The notes: a model not told the origin generated them from the letters alone. A stretch of 5,482 bases of DNA from Hyphomicrobiales bacterium (GCA_028290595.1 JAQGJO010000582.1:1-5482); one strand, 5' to 3'. Shown: positions 1 through 5,482, counted from the stretch's first letter. Program-made: numbers and translations.

Positions 1-1
1 T

Positions 2-808
2 GCCGGGCCAGGTGAAGATCGTCTCGACGAGAATCGAACCGCCGACGAGATAGCCGAGTTGCAGGCCCATCACTGTGAGGACCTGCGGCAGCGCGTTTCG
101 CACCGCATGCCTGAGGATGGCGAGAGGCCCCATCCCCTTGGCGCGCAGCATCTGCACGAAATCATTGTTGAGGACTTCGGCGACGGCGGATCTGGTCGTG
201 CGCATGATAATGCCGAGTGGCACCAGCGACATGGTGAGGATCGGCAGCACGGCGTATTTGAGCTGTGCCCATTCGAAGATGGTGAACTTAGCGGAGCCTT
301 GCGACCCCATGCCGGTCGCCGGCAGCACGCCGAGCTGCACGGCGAAAATGATGACAAGGACGATGCCGAGCCAGTAATTGGGAATACTGACGCCGACAAC
401 AGCAGCCGCCGTGACCGCCCGGTCCGTCGGCTTGCCAAGATGGTAGGCGGCCAGCGTTCCCAACACAAAGGCAAGGGAGAAGGCCAGAAGCACGGCGCCG
501 ATCGAAATGACGAATGTGTTCGACAGCGCGCTGAAGACCTCCACGACCACGGGGCGGTTGGTCTGCAGAGATGTGCCAAGATCGCCTGTCACGGCGCGCT
601 GGAGCCAGAGCAGATATTGGATCGGGATCGGCTTATCGAAGCCGTAGAGTTTCTTCAGATAGACGATGTCTTCGGGGGAGGCATCGGGCGGCAGCAGGGA
701 CTGGATCGGATCGCCCGGCGCCAGCAGGACCAGAGCATAGCAGATGACGCTCACGCCGAGCGCGATGGGAATGCTCATCAGAATGCGACGGGCAGCATAG
801 TACCACAT
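2..808 (-). CDS. ABC transporter permease, DppB/OppB (peptide/nickel) type, partial at the left window edge
   Basis: Inner-membrane permease subunit of a peptide-type ABC importer. Reading the minus strand from ATG at 808-806 gives 269 codons with no stop before the window edge. The protein opens with MWYYAARRILMSIPIALG, a typical DppB start with the first membrane helix at about residues 9-30, then APGDP at 30-34 and the family motif GDLGTS at 75-80. Further hydrophobic segments lie near 95-121, 133-162, 185-203 and 243-262. The cytoplasmic EAA-type loop that docks on the ATPase is at about 216-245 (DFVQMLRAKGM, then RNALPQVLT). The last residues, ETIFTWPG, sit about 50 residues before the usual family end, so the C-terminus lies outside the window. 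A GGAG stands 5 bases before the ATG. An in-frame ATG at 835-833 would add nine residues but matches the family less well. The gene diverges from the GntR regulator; a second permease and ATPases probably follow it. The family is sure; the substrate is unknown. Confidence 0.93.
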   Translation of the reverse strand, partial: MWYYAARRILMSIPIALGVSVICYALVLLAPGDPIQSLLPPDASPEDIVYLKKLYGFDKPIPIQYLLWLQRAVTGDLGTSLQTNRPVVVEVFSALSNTFVISIGAVLLAFSLAFVLGTLAAYHLGKPTDRAVTAAAVVGVSIPNYWLGIVLVIIFAVQLGVLPATGMGSQGSAKFTIFEWAQLKYAVLPILTMSLVPLGIIMRTTRSAVAEVLNNDFVQMLRAKGMGPLAILRHAVRNALPQVLTVMGLQLGYLVGGSILVETIFTWPG

Positions 809-1029
809 GGGGTCTCCGGCAGCCGGCCCCGACATGTCGCCGGGCGGATATCGCAATGCAACATGAGTGCCAGCCATGGATTCGCAAATCGCATAGCGCC
901 TCTGCGCGAATACAATCGTCGTTTCCGCACTGGCTATGGTCGAGTTGCCGATTTTGCAGGCAGACGCTGGGAAATATGGCGTTCTCGGCAGATGCTTGCG
1001 CTATCGCTTTCGCAGGCCGGCGACGTGAA

Positions 1030-1037
1030 TGTATACA
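1030..1037. promoter_or_regulatory. Candidate operator, TGTATACA palindrome
   Basis: A perfect 8-base palindrome with a GTATAC core, lying between the divergent permease and regulator genes. GntR regulators of the FCD class often bind short palindromes, and GTATAC cores are known for members such as UxuR and ExuR. An FCD regulator is encoded 228 bases away. An 8-base palindrome is expected by chance about 20 times in this window, so the case rests on position and core sequence. I saw no second copy upstream of the binding-protein gene. Confidence 0.35.
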
Positions 1038-1187
1038 AATTGCGGATCTGTTGCCCGAAGGCGCGGCACAACGCCCAGAGGAACGGCAGAGTGATCCTGG
1101 GAAACGATCGTGTCGGGTGAGGGCTCACTTAGCCACGCAAGTGGAACGAAGTGTGCAGCAGCAGATATAAATGCGTCCTTTGCCGCC

Positions 1188-1211
1188 AAGCGCCACTTAT
1201 AAGCGCCACTT
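1188..1211. repeat. Direct repeat AAGCGCCACTT, two copies, 13-base period
   Basis: AAGCGCCACTT occurs at 1188-1198 and exactly again at 1201-1211, separated by AT. The junction also forms the palindrome CTTATAAG at 1196-1203. It lies 54-77 bases before the regulator start, in a likely transcript leader or promoter. Its role is unknown; a paired protein-binding site is possible. Confidence 0.6.
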
Positions 1212-1230
1212 GCGCCCGGCGCGAAACGAT

Positions 1231-1264
1231 CTGGGAATTTTGCTGGGAATTTGCGAGGAATTTG
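1231..1264. repeat. Three tandem 12-base units ending at the regulator's ribosome binding site
   Basis: CTGGGAATTTTG (1231-1242) is followed by CTGGGAATTTGC (1243-1254), then by a diverged third unit, GAGGAATTTG (1255-1264), which runs into the ATG at 1265. The third unit supplies the ribosome binding site GAGGAA (1255-1260), four bases before the start. The copies probably arose by local duplication of the translation initiation region. An upstream ATG at 1151 reads through this stretch in frame, but is less likely to be the start. Confidence 0.6.
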
Positions 1265-2002
1265 ATGTCGACACGGGTTCAGACGGTCTCGCAACAATTG
1301 CGCGACGGCATTATGCGCGGCAATTATCCCGGCGGGTTCCGCATGAACGAAGTGGATCTGGCCACCGAGTTCGGCGTGTCGCGAACGCCGATCCGCGCGG
1401 CGCTGTCGTCGCTGGCAGCCGAAGGCCTGCTCGAATACACGCCCAATGCCGGATATGCGGTGCGCTCCTATTCGGCCAAGGACATCCTCGGCGTTTACGA
1501 GGCGCGGGCGGCGCTCGAAGGACTGGCGGCGCGGCAGGCGGTCGAGAACGGGCTGGAGGACGAGCAGCGCCAGCGCATGTCGCGCGTGATCCGCGAGACC
1601 GACGCCATGCTCAACAAGGATGCACGCGGCGAGGACAGTTGGGAAGATGCCGGCGTGCACTGGGCGAAAGCCAATGTGCAGTTCCATACGCCGATCGTCG
1701 AGGCTTCACAGAACGATCATCTGCATTGGTTGCTGCGGAAATCGCGGCATATTCCGCTGGTGCATGCCACGCTTTACCGCGTCGTCGATATGAAGCGCAT
1801 CGCCAGGGCCCATGAAGAGCATATCTATATTCTGGAAGCGCTGACCAATCGCCAGGCGGTCCGCGCCGAAGCGCTGGCGCGCGAACATATCTACAAGGCC
1901 GGCGTCTTCGTGGTCGAGTGCATGCGGCAGGCGGAGGCGATCCGCCCGGGACGCGAGACGGCACCGGCGCCCGCGCGGCGCGCGAAGCTCGTCTCGCTCT
2001 GA
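1265..2002 (+). CDS. GntR-family transcriptional regulator, FadR/FCD subfamily
   Basis: A cytoplasmic DNA-binding regulator of 245 residues, a normal length for this subfamily. The N-terminal winged helix-turn-helix covers about residues 3-68, with the recognition region GVSRTPIRAALSSLAAEGLL at 37-56. The C-terminal all-helical FCD ligand domain covers about 73-222. Candidate metal or ligand residues are Asn137 and His141 (in NVQFH), His186 (EEHIYILEAL) and His208 (REHIYKAG). Family members often have Asp where Asn137 stands. The start at 1265 is chosen because GAGGAA lies four bases upstream and the protein then begins just before the HTH domain; an in-frame ATG at 1151 would add 38 residues without family support. 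The gene diverges from the permease and converges on the amidase with a 4-base gap. By family habit it is probably a repressor of the adjacent transport and amidase genes, released by a small carboxylate. The effector is unknown. Confidence 0.95.
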   Translation: MSTRVQTVSQQLRDGIMRGNYPGGFRMNEVDLATEFGVSRTPIRAALSSLAAEGLLEYTPNAGYAVRSYSAKDILGVYEARAALEGLAARQAVENGLEDEQRQRMSRVIRETDAMLNKDARGEDSWEDAGVHWAKANVQFHTPIVEASQNDHLHWLLRKSRHIPLVHATLYRVVDMKRIARAHEEHIYILEALTNRQAVRAEALAREHIYKAGVFVVECMRQAEAIRPGRETAPAPARRAKLVSL

Positions 2003-2006
2003 GGGA

Positions 2007-3419
2007 CTATTCCGCTGCCGCCGAGACTTCGGCGGTAAGCGTGGGGCGTTGCTTGCGAAATTGCGTCGCGGCCTCGAAGGCGCGGCCTGCCCGCAGCACC
2101 ACATGATCCTCGAACGGCCGCCCGACAATCTGCATGGAAAGCGGCAGGCCTGCCTCGTTGAAGCCGCTGCAAACCGACAGCGCCGGGGAGCCGGTGACAT
2201 TGAAGGGCCGCGCGAACGAGGGTTTCGTGCGCGACATCGATGCACCCTGCCCCAGAACAGGGGCAGGCATCACCGAGGCCGGCAAGACCACGACATCCAC
2301 ATTGGTCATCACATGCGCCAATTGCTGAACCAGCATGGTGCGGTCGCGCATGGCATTGACGTAATCACAAGCACGAACGAACGCGCCCGGCACGACTCTG
2401 TGCCGGAAACTCTGGCCGTACAGCTCAGGCGCATGAACCAGCGCATGCTCGTGGATGGCATAGCCCTCGGACCGTGAGATCGTGCTGCCGACATCGGCAT
2501 AGGTAAGCGACGGCGCCAGTTCGACTTCGCTGACGATGGCGCCGAGATCGCGATAGGTCGCGAGCGCCTGTTCCAGCGCCGCCACCACATCGGCGCTTGT
2601 CCCTGCCTCTTCGGTCATGGCGCGGGCATAGCCGATGCGCAGGCCGCGCACGGGACCGGTGACGCTGGCAAAATCAGGCTGCGGAACATTGGCGCTGGCC
2701 GCATCGAGCGGATCATGGCGCGCCAGGACGCTCATCATCAAGGCACAATCCTCGGCGGTCCAGCACATCGGGCCGGCATGATCGAGGCTGAACGACAAGG
2801 GAAGAATGCCGCGGCGGCTCACCAGACCATAGGTCGGCTTGATGCCGGCGATGCCGCAGAGCGCCGCGGGCCCGCGGATCGAGCCGCCGGTGTCCGTGCC
2901 CATGGCCGCCATGGCAAGACCGGCGGCGACTGCCGCGGCAGAGCCCGACGACGAGCCGCCCGGATCATGCGCCGTGTTCCACGGATTGCGCGCCGGCGGC
3001 CAGGGCAGATCGAAACTGGTGCCGCCGATGGCGAATTCCCACGTCGCGGTTTTGCCGAGCAGGATGGCGCCGGCCTGCGCAAGCAGCGCGGTCGTGAATG
3101 CGTCTTCGTCTGGAATATGATGCCGCAGCAACGCCGAATGGGCGGTCGTGCGAACGCCCTTGGTGCTGTAGATATCCTTGAGGGCAATCGGCACGCCATG
3201 CAGCGGTCCGCGATAGCGCCCCTGCATGATCTCCGCCTCAGCGGCGCGGGCTAAGGCCATGGCCTCGTCGCCGAGCAGCAGAAGATAGGCGTTGAGCTGC
3301 GGGTCAATCCGCGCGATCCGGTCGAGATAGGCCGCCGTGAGTTCGACGGGAGACAGCTTGCGCGACTTTATGAGTTGCGAGGCCTCAGTGATGGTCAGGA
3401 AGCAGAGATCGTCGGACAT
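2007..3419 (-). CDS. Amidase-signature family hydrolase (AtzE/GatA-like amidase)
   Basis: A cytoplasmic amide hydrolase of 470 residues, normal for the amidase-signature family. The Ser-cisSer-Lys triad is complete: Lys81 in GVPIALKD, Ser156 in PGGSSSGSAAA and nucleophile Ser180 in GTDTGGSIRGPA. The spacings of 75 and 24 residues equal those in fatty acid amide hydrolase (142/217/241). The glycine-rich signature runs from about 153 to 198, and the C-terminal block NVTGSPALSVCSGF followed by GLPLSMQIVGRPF is also typical. The start ATG at 3419-3417 is preceded by AGAAGG (3433-3428) eight bases away, inside the end of the upstream small gene; TGA-GCC-ATG links the two and suggests translational coupling. 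It looks like GatA, but no GatB is present and it sits with a transporter, so a catabolic role is much more likely than tRNA amidation. The substrate is not readable; a small amide, carboxybiuret-like compound or acylated amino acid is possible. Confidence 0.95.
   Translation of the reverse strand: MSDDLCFLTITEASQLIKSRKLSPVELTAAYLDRIARIDPQLNAYLLLLGDEAMALARAAEAEIMQGRYRGPLHGVPIALKDIYSTKGVRTTAHSALLRHHIPDEDAFTTALLAQAGAILLGKTATWEFAIGGTSFDLPWPPARNPWNTAHDPGGSSSGSAAAVAAGLAMAAMGTDTGGSIRGPAALCGIAGIKPTYGLVSRRGILPLSFSLDHAGPMCWTAEDCALMMSVLARHDPLDAASANVPQPDFASVTGPVRGLRIGYARAMTEEAGTSADVVAALEQALATYRDLGAIVSEVELAPSLTYADVGSTISRSEGYAIHEHALVHAPELYGQSFRHRVVPGAFVRACDYVNAMRDRTMLVQQLAHVMTNVDVVVLPASVMPAPVLGQGASMSRTKPSFARPFNVTGSPALSVCSGFNEAGLPLSMQIVGRPFEDHVVLRAGRAFEAATQFRKQRPTLTAEVSAAAE
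2016..2037. terminator. Hairpin at the convergent gene junction, possible weak terminator
   Basis: CCGCCGA (2018-2024) pairs perfectly with TCGGCGG (2029-2035) around a GACT loop, and a G-T plus a T-A pair extend the stem to nine. It begins 14 bases after the regulator stop and lies inside the last codons of the amidase. No run of T follows on either strand, so it is not a canonical intrinsic terminator. It may slow convergent transcription or protect the regulator transcript's 3' end. Confidence 0.3.
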
Positions 3420-3422
3420 GGC

Positions 3423-3623
3423 TCAGACCTTCTTGCGCGGCACGAGACTAAAGGTGCTGAGCGGCTCAAGCGCATAGGGCCGATCGCGGCGCAAGGCCTG
3501 CGAACCCACCTCAAGTTCCAATATCCCCGGCAGCAGCCCCGCCAGATCGCCCTCCGGCATTTTCAAACCGTGTGCGGCGAGACGCTCGGCGAGTTTTTGC
3601 AGTTCCTTTTCAGGCTGGTCCAT
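3423..3623 (-). CDS. Small GatC/AtzG-like protein, probable amidase partner subunit
   Basis: A 66-residue protein, probably cytoplasmic, with no signal peptide or membrane segment. It is real by context: GAGGAA (3637-3632) stands eight bases before ATG 3623-3621, and its TGA is followed after three bases by the amidase ATG. Two amphipathic helices are likely, at about 4-19 (EKELQKLAERLAAHGL) and 24-46, followed by an extended tail containing LEPLSTFSLVPRK. This layout, a short N-terminal helical part then an E-P-x-x-x-F tail, resembles the small GatC-like proteins (AtzG, DUF4089 and relatives) encoded beside amidase-signature enzymes. AtzG forms a complex with the amidase AtzE of cyanuric acid breakdown, and GatC stabilises GatA. 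I infer that it binds and stabilises the amidase encoded downstream. The family call rests on pattern and position, not on a profile match, and weak similarity is normal for such short proteins. Confidence 0.75.
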   Translation of the reverse strand: MDQPEKELQKLAERLAAHGLKMPEGDLAGLLPGILELEVGSQALRRDRPYALEPLSTFSLVPRKKV

Positions 3624-3666
3624 GGGCGTAGTTCCTCTTTAAGTTCGCGCACCTACCCTCATCCGA

Positions 3667-3711
3667 CCCTTGCTACGCAAGGGCCACCTTCTCCCGCGGA
3701 GCGGGAGAAGG
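3667..3711. repeat. Double-palindrome intergenic repeat (RIME/REP-like)
   Basis: Two perfect hairpins lie side by side: CCCTTGC / TAC / GCAAGGG (3667-3683, 7-base stem) and CCTTCTCCCGC / GGA / GCGGGAGAAGG (3687-3711, 11-base stem). The preceding CCCTCATCCGA (3656-3666) belongs to the same recurring pattern I recall from rhizobial genomes, where such mosaic elements sit in many intergenic regions. It lies between the binding-protein stop (3723) and the small amidase-partner gene. Without a T run it is not a classic terminator, but the stable RNA fold could protect the upstream binding-protein message or reduce read-through, giving more binding protein than enzyme. Confidence 0.75.
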
Positions 3712-3722
3712 CTTCACGGCTT

Positions 3723-5315
3723 TTATTTTGGCTCAACTACAATTGGTGTGATGTCCTGGAACCAGCTCTGCGACTGGATGAAGCCTTTGACTCTTGGCGA
3801 CATGGCGCGGGGGTTCAGGTCGCTGACGATGAAGAGGTTGCGCGCTTCCTTGACGATGATTTCGTGGATCTTGGTCACCAGTGGCTCCCAGACGGCCGGA
3901 TCGGTGCTAGCGAGCGCTTTTTCTGCCATCTCGTCAACCTCGGGGTTGGTGTACCAGCCCCAGTTGGAGCCCAGGGGCGTCTTGTATTTGGTCATCTGGC
4001 CTTTCAGGAAGTTCAGTGGATCGGAGGCGCCGCTGCTGAAATTGATGCCGTCGTAAGGGTATTTCTCCTGGCCCTTGAAATAAATATCGAGCAGGGCGTT
4101 CCAGTCGAGGGTGTCGAATTTCACCTTGAAGCCGACCGCCTCAAGCTGTTCCTTCACCACTTCGTTCATCGGCAGCGGCTGCATCTGGCCTGACCCCGAT
4201 GTCGAAATCGCGATGGTGATCTGGCACGGATAACAGTTGGCTTCCTTCAGCAGCGCAGTGGCTTTCTTCGGGTCAAAACCATATTCCGCCGGCTTGCCGT
4301 ATAATTTCTGCTGCGGCACATAGATGCCGGAACTCGGCGTCGCCAGGCCCGATAGAAGGTCAACCATCTCCTGTCGATTCATCGCCCAGTTGGCGGCCTG
4401 GCGCACGCGCATATCCTTGAACGGACCACGCGCGACATTCAAAAGATACGGCCAGGTATGTGGATAGATGTTCGTCGTGATCTGCATCTTCGCCGCCTTG
4501 AGGGCGGGAATGGTGTCAGGCGAAGGCGCCTCGATGAAATCGACCTGCCCCGATAGAAGCGCCGCGACGCGTGTTGTCGCCTCAGGCATCGGCAGCAGCA
4601 CGACCCTGTCGTGTTTGGGAATGCGCGCCTTGTCCCAGTAGTCGGGATTCTTGACGAGTTCCATACGTTCGTGCGGCACGACGCCGGCAAAAAGGTAAGG
4701 CCCGGTCCCGGCGGGTTTCTTGGCGAATTCGTCGAGATTGTTGCCGGCCTTTTCGACGGCGCATTTCGACAGCATGAAGAGATAGGGGAAGTTATAATAA
4801 AACAGCGATTCCGGTGACTTCGTGTAGACGGCGATCGTGTAGTCGTCGATCTTTTCAGCGCGGTCAATGTTATTGGTGCGCGAGCGTATGCGGGCGAAGT
4901 TATAGGGAGTGAAGGCCGGATTCTTTTCGGAGATCAGGCGATCGATGTTCCAGACCGCAGATTCCGCATTCCAGTCGCAGCCGTCGCTAAATTTCACATC
5001 CTTGCGCAGATTGAATATCCATCGCTTGTTGTCGTTTGGATCGATGGCCCAGTCCGTCGCCAGCGCGGGACGCAGGGTCACTTCCTTCTCGTAGCTCGAG
5101 AGATCAAATGCGATGAGCGGATCATAAAGCGAATTGCCGACGAAGCGGCTGCCTTCCATGCCTTGATCCGGCTGGCCGCGCCAATCGGGAATATCGGCGG
5201 CGGTCATGGCGATGCGCAGCACGGTTTCGGCCTGCGCAAGATGTGGGAGAGTGACGGAGATGGCGAGGCCGAGGCCTGCCGCTTTGAGGAGATTCGCGAG
5301 GCGCAATCCGGACAT
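3723..5315 (-). CDS. Periplasmic solute-binding protein of an ABC importer, SBP family 5 (peptide/nickel/opine type)
   Basis: Captures the imported solute in the periplasm and delivers it to the permease. The 530-residue protein has a Sec signal peptide: a positive start, a hydrophobic core at about 12-24, and a likely cut after AQA (residue 29). No lipobox cysteine is present, so it should be soluble. Family 5 marks are PALATDWAIDP with FNLRKDVKFSDG (about 83-112), AGTGPYLF (202-209), NPDYW (223-227), VRQAANWAMNRQEMV (304-318), YGFDPKKATALLKEA (345-359), and the C-terminal NLFIVSDLNPRAMSPRVKGF. The start at 5315 is chosen for the signal peptide and for AAGGG (5326-5322) six bases upstream; an in-frame ATG at 5381 would bury the signal 22 residues in. 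Unusual details are Cys361 and Cys364 in CYPC, besides Cys113 and Cys185. It heads the probable binding protein, small protein, amidase transcript and is about 2.9 kb from its presumed permease. The substrate is unassigned. Confidence 0.95.
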   Translation of the reverse strand: MSGLRLANLLKAAGLGLAISVTLPHLAQAETVLRIAMTAADIPDWRGQPDQGMEGSRFVGNSLYDPLIAFDLSSYEKEVTLRPALATDWAIDPNDNKRWIFNLRKDVKFSDGCDWNAESAVWNIDRLISEKNPAFTPYNFARIRSRTNNIDRAEKIDDYTIAVYTKSPESLFYYNFPYLFMLSKCAVEKAGNNLDEFAKKPAGTGPYLFAGVVPHERMELVKNPDYWDKARIPKHDRVVLLPMPEATTRVAALLSGQVDFIEAPSPDTIPALKAAKMQITTNIYPHTWPYLLNVARGPFKDMRVRQAANWAMNRQEMVDLLSGLATPSSGIYVPQQKLYGKPAEYGFDPKKATALLKEANCYPCQITIAISTSGSGQMQPLPMNEVVKEQLEAVGFKVKFDTLDWNALLDIYFKGQEKYPYDGINFSSGASDPLNFLKGQMTKYKTPLGSNWGWYTNPEVDEMAEKALASTDPAVWEPLVTKIHEIIVKEARNLFIVSDLNPRAMSPRVKGFIQSQSWFQDITPIVVEPK

Positions 5316-5482
5316 GCAATGCCCTTTCCATCGGTTCACCGCGTTTGCGGTATGGAAGCTACGCTGCAAAGCAGATGCCAAAGCACGGAAAGATCAGGGA
5401 TTACGCAGTCTGAACAATGCGTGGATAGCTCTTGCGCAGATCGTGCCCCCTACGACTATTCTTTCTGCACCCGACACAACAC
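5316..5482. promoter_or_regulatory. Upstream region of the binding-protein gene
   Basis: The 167 bases before the binding-protein start contain no gene I can support. On the minus strand, GGCACG with GC at the sigma-54 spacing (GG-N10-GC, 5447 to 5434) resembles a -24/-12 promoter, but the -12 box reads GCGC instead of TTGC. ACCGC-GTTT-GCGGT (5338-5351) is a 5-base-stem inverted repeat 22 bases before the start. No good sigma-70 promoter and no copy of the TGTATACA palindrome were seen. Confidence 0.35.

Larger units (their letters stand above)
809..1264. promoter_or_regulatory. Divergent intergenic region between permease and GntR regulator
   Basis: This 456-base stretch separates two divergently transcribed genes and should hold both promoters. 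Short open frames cross it on both strands, but none has a recognisable protein, a plausible start or continuity with a neighbour, so I read it as non-coding. It contains the palindromes CGACATGTCG (830-839) and TGTATACA (1030-1037), a CACTT/AAGTG inverted repeat (1126-1143), an AAGCGCCACTT direct repeat (1188-1198 and 1201-1211), and three 12-base repeat units abutting the regulator start. A TATAAA at 1166-1171 could be a -10 box for the regulator, but I see no convincing -35 at the right distance, and no clear promoter for the permease. Confidence 0.6.

Noticed and set aside
70..579. Minus-strand 169-codon open frame
   Set aside because: It is in a different frame from the permease and is rich in Ser, Arg, Cys and Pro, typical of a shifted reading. 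The true frame stays open to the window edge and reads as DppB throughout.
830..839. CGACATGTCG palindrome just upstream of the permease as an operator
   Set aside because: A 10-base palindrome is expected about five times by chance in a window this size, and nothing links it to a regulator type.
59..1120. Long plus-strand open frame of 353 codons
   Set aside because: It lies antisense to the permease over most of its length, is rich in Arg, His, Asp and Gly as expected of a GC-rich shadow frame, and resembles no known family. The minus-strand permease reading has clear motifs.
856..1170. Short open frames across the divergent intergenic region (856-1170 plus strand, 934-1128 minus strand)
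   Set aside because: No family resemblance, no good ribosome binding site, mutually overlapping, and they cross the probable regulatory elements.
1151..1264. N-terminal extension of the regulator from ATG 1151
   Set aside because: The extra 38 residues are Cys/Trp-rich, encoded partly by tandem repeats, and absent from the usual GntR layout. The ATG at 1265 has a well-placed GAGGAA.
2007..3419. GatA subunit of the tRNA-dependent amidotransferase
   Set aside because: No GatB is nearby, and the context is a transporter and a GntR regulator. GatA genes normally serve translation and sit with gatB or gatC proper. The amidase signature alone does not separate the two.
3667..3711. Intrinsic terminator for the binding-protein gene
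   Set aside because: The stems are strong, but no T run follows on the minus strand, and the sequence fits a dispersed palindromic repeat better.
3375..4193. Plus-strand 272-codon open frame across the amidase start, small gene, repeat and binding-protein end
   Set aside because: It is antisense to three better supported genes, runs through the intergenic hairpins, and matches no family.
5316..5381. N-terminal extension of the binding protein from ATG 5381
   Set aside because: It would place 22 residues before a complete Sec signal peptide. The ATG at 5315 has a good ribosome binding site.

Overview
The window looks like chromosomal DNA of a GC-rich alphaproteobacterium, probably Hyphomicrobiales (a Bradyrhizobium, Bosea or Afipia-like organism). 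The reasons are strong G/C use at third codon positions, a double-palindrome intergenic repeat of the kind scattered through rhizobial genomes, and a classic catabolic gene neighbourhood: peptide-type ABC transporter, amidase and GntR regulator. This placement comes from memory of such genomes, not from a search.

Layout, left to right. (1) 2-808, minus strand: a DppB/OppB-type ABC permease cut by the left window edge, with about 50 C-terminal residues outside. It has no stop codon here, so a simple ORF scan would miss it. (2) 809-1264: a 456-base divergent intergenic region with a TGTATACA palindrome, a CACTT/AAGTG inverted repeat, a 13-base-period repeat and a 12-base-period triple repeat leading into the next gene's ribosome binding site. 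(3) 1265-2002, plus strand: a GntR-family regulator of the FadR/FCD type. (4) 2007-3419, minus strand, convergent with the regulator after a 4-base gap: an amidase-signature hydrolase with an intact Lys-Ser-Ser triad. (5) 3423-3623, minus strand: a 66-residue GatC/AtzG-like small protein whose stop lies three bases before the amidase start. (6) 3624-3722: a short gap holding two perfect adjacent hairpins. (7) 3723-5315, minus strand: a periplasmic family 5 (peptide/nickel/opine-type) solute-binding protein with a Sec signal peptide. (8) 5316-5482: the upstream region of the binding protein, with a weak sigma-54-like motif.

How it fits together (inference): the binding protein captures a small amide- or peptide-like compound in the periplasm. 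The permease, with partners expected beyond the left edge, imports it. The amidase, probably with its small partner, hydrolyses it in the cytoplasm. The FCD-type regulator probably senses the substrate or a product and controls the divergent permease promoter and its own. The substrate cannot be read from the sequence. The most interesting item is the small GatC/AtzG-like protein coupled to the amidase, which suggests a two-subunit amidase resembling AtzE-AtzG rather than a lone enzyme. No RNA gene, insertion sequence, CRISPR array or phage gene was seen.
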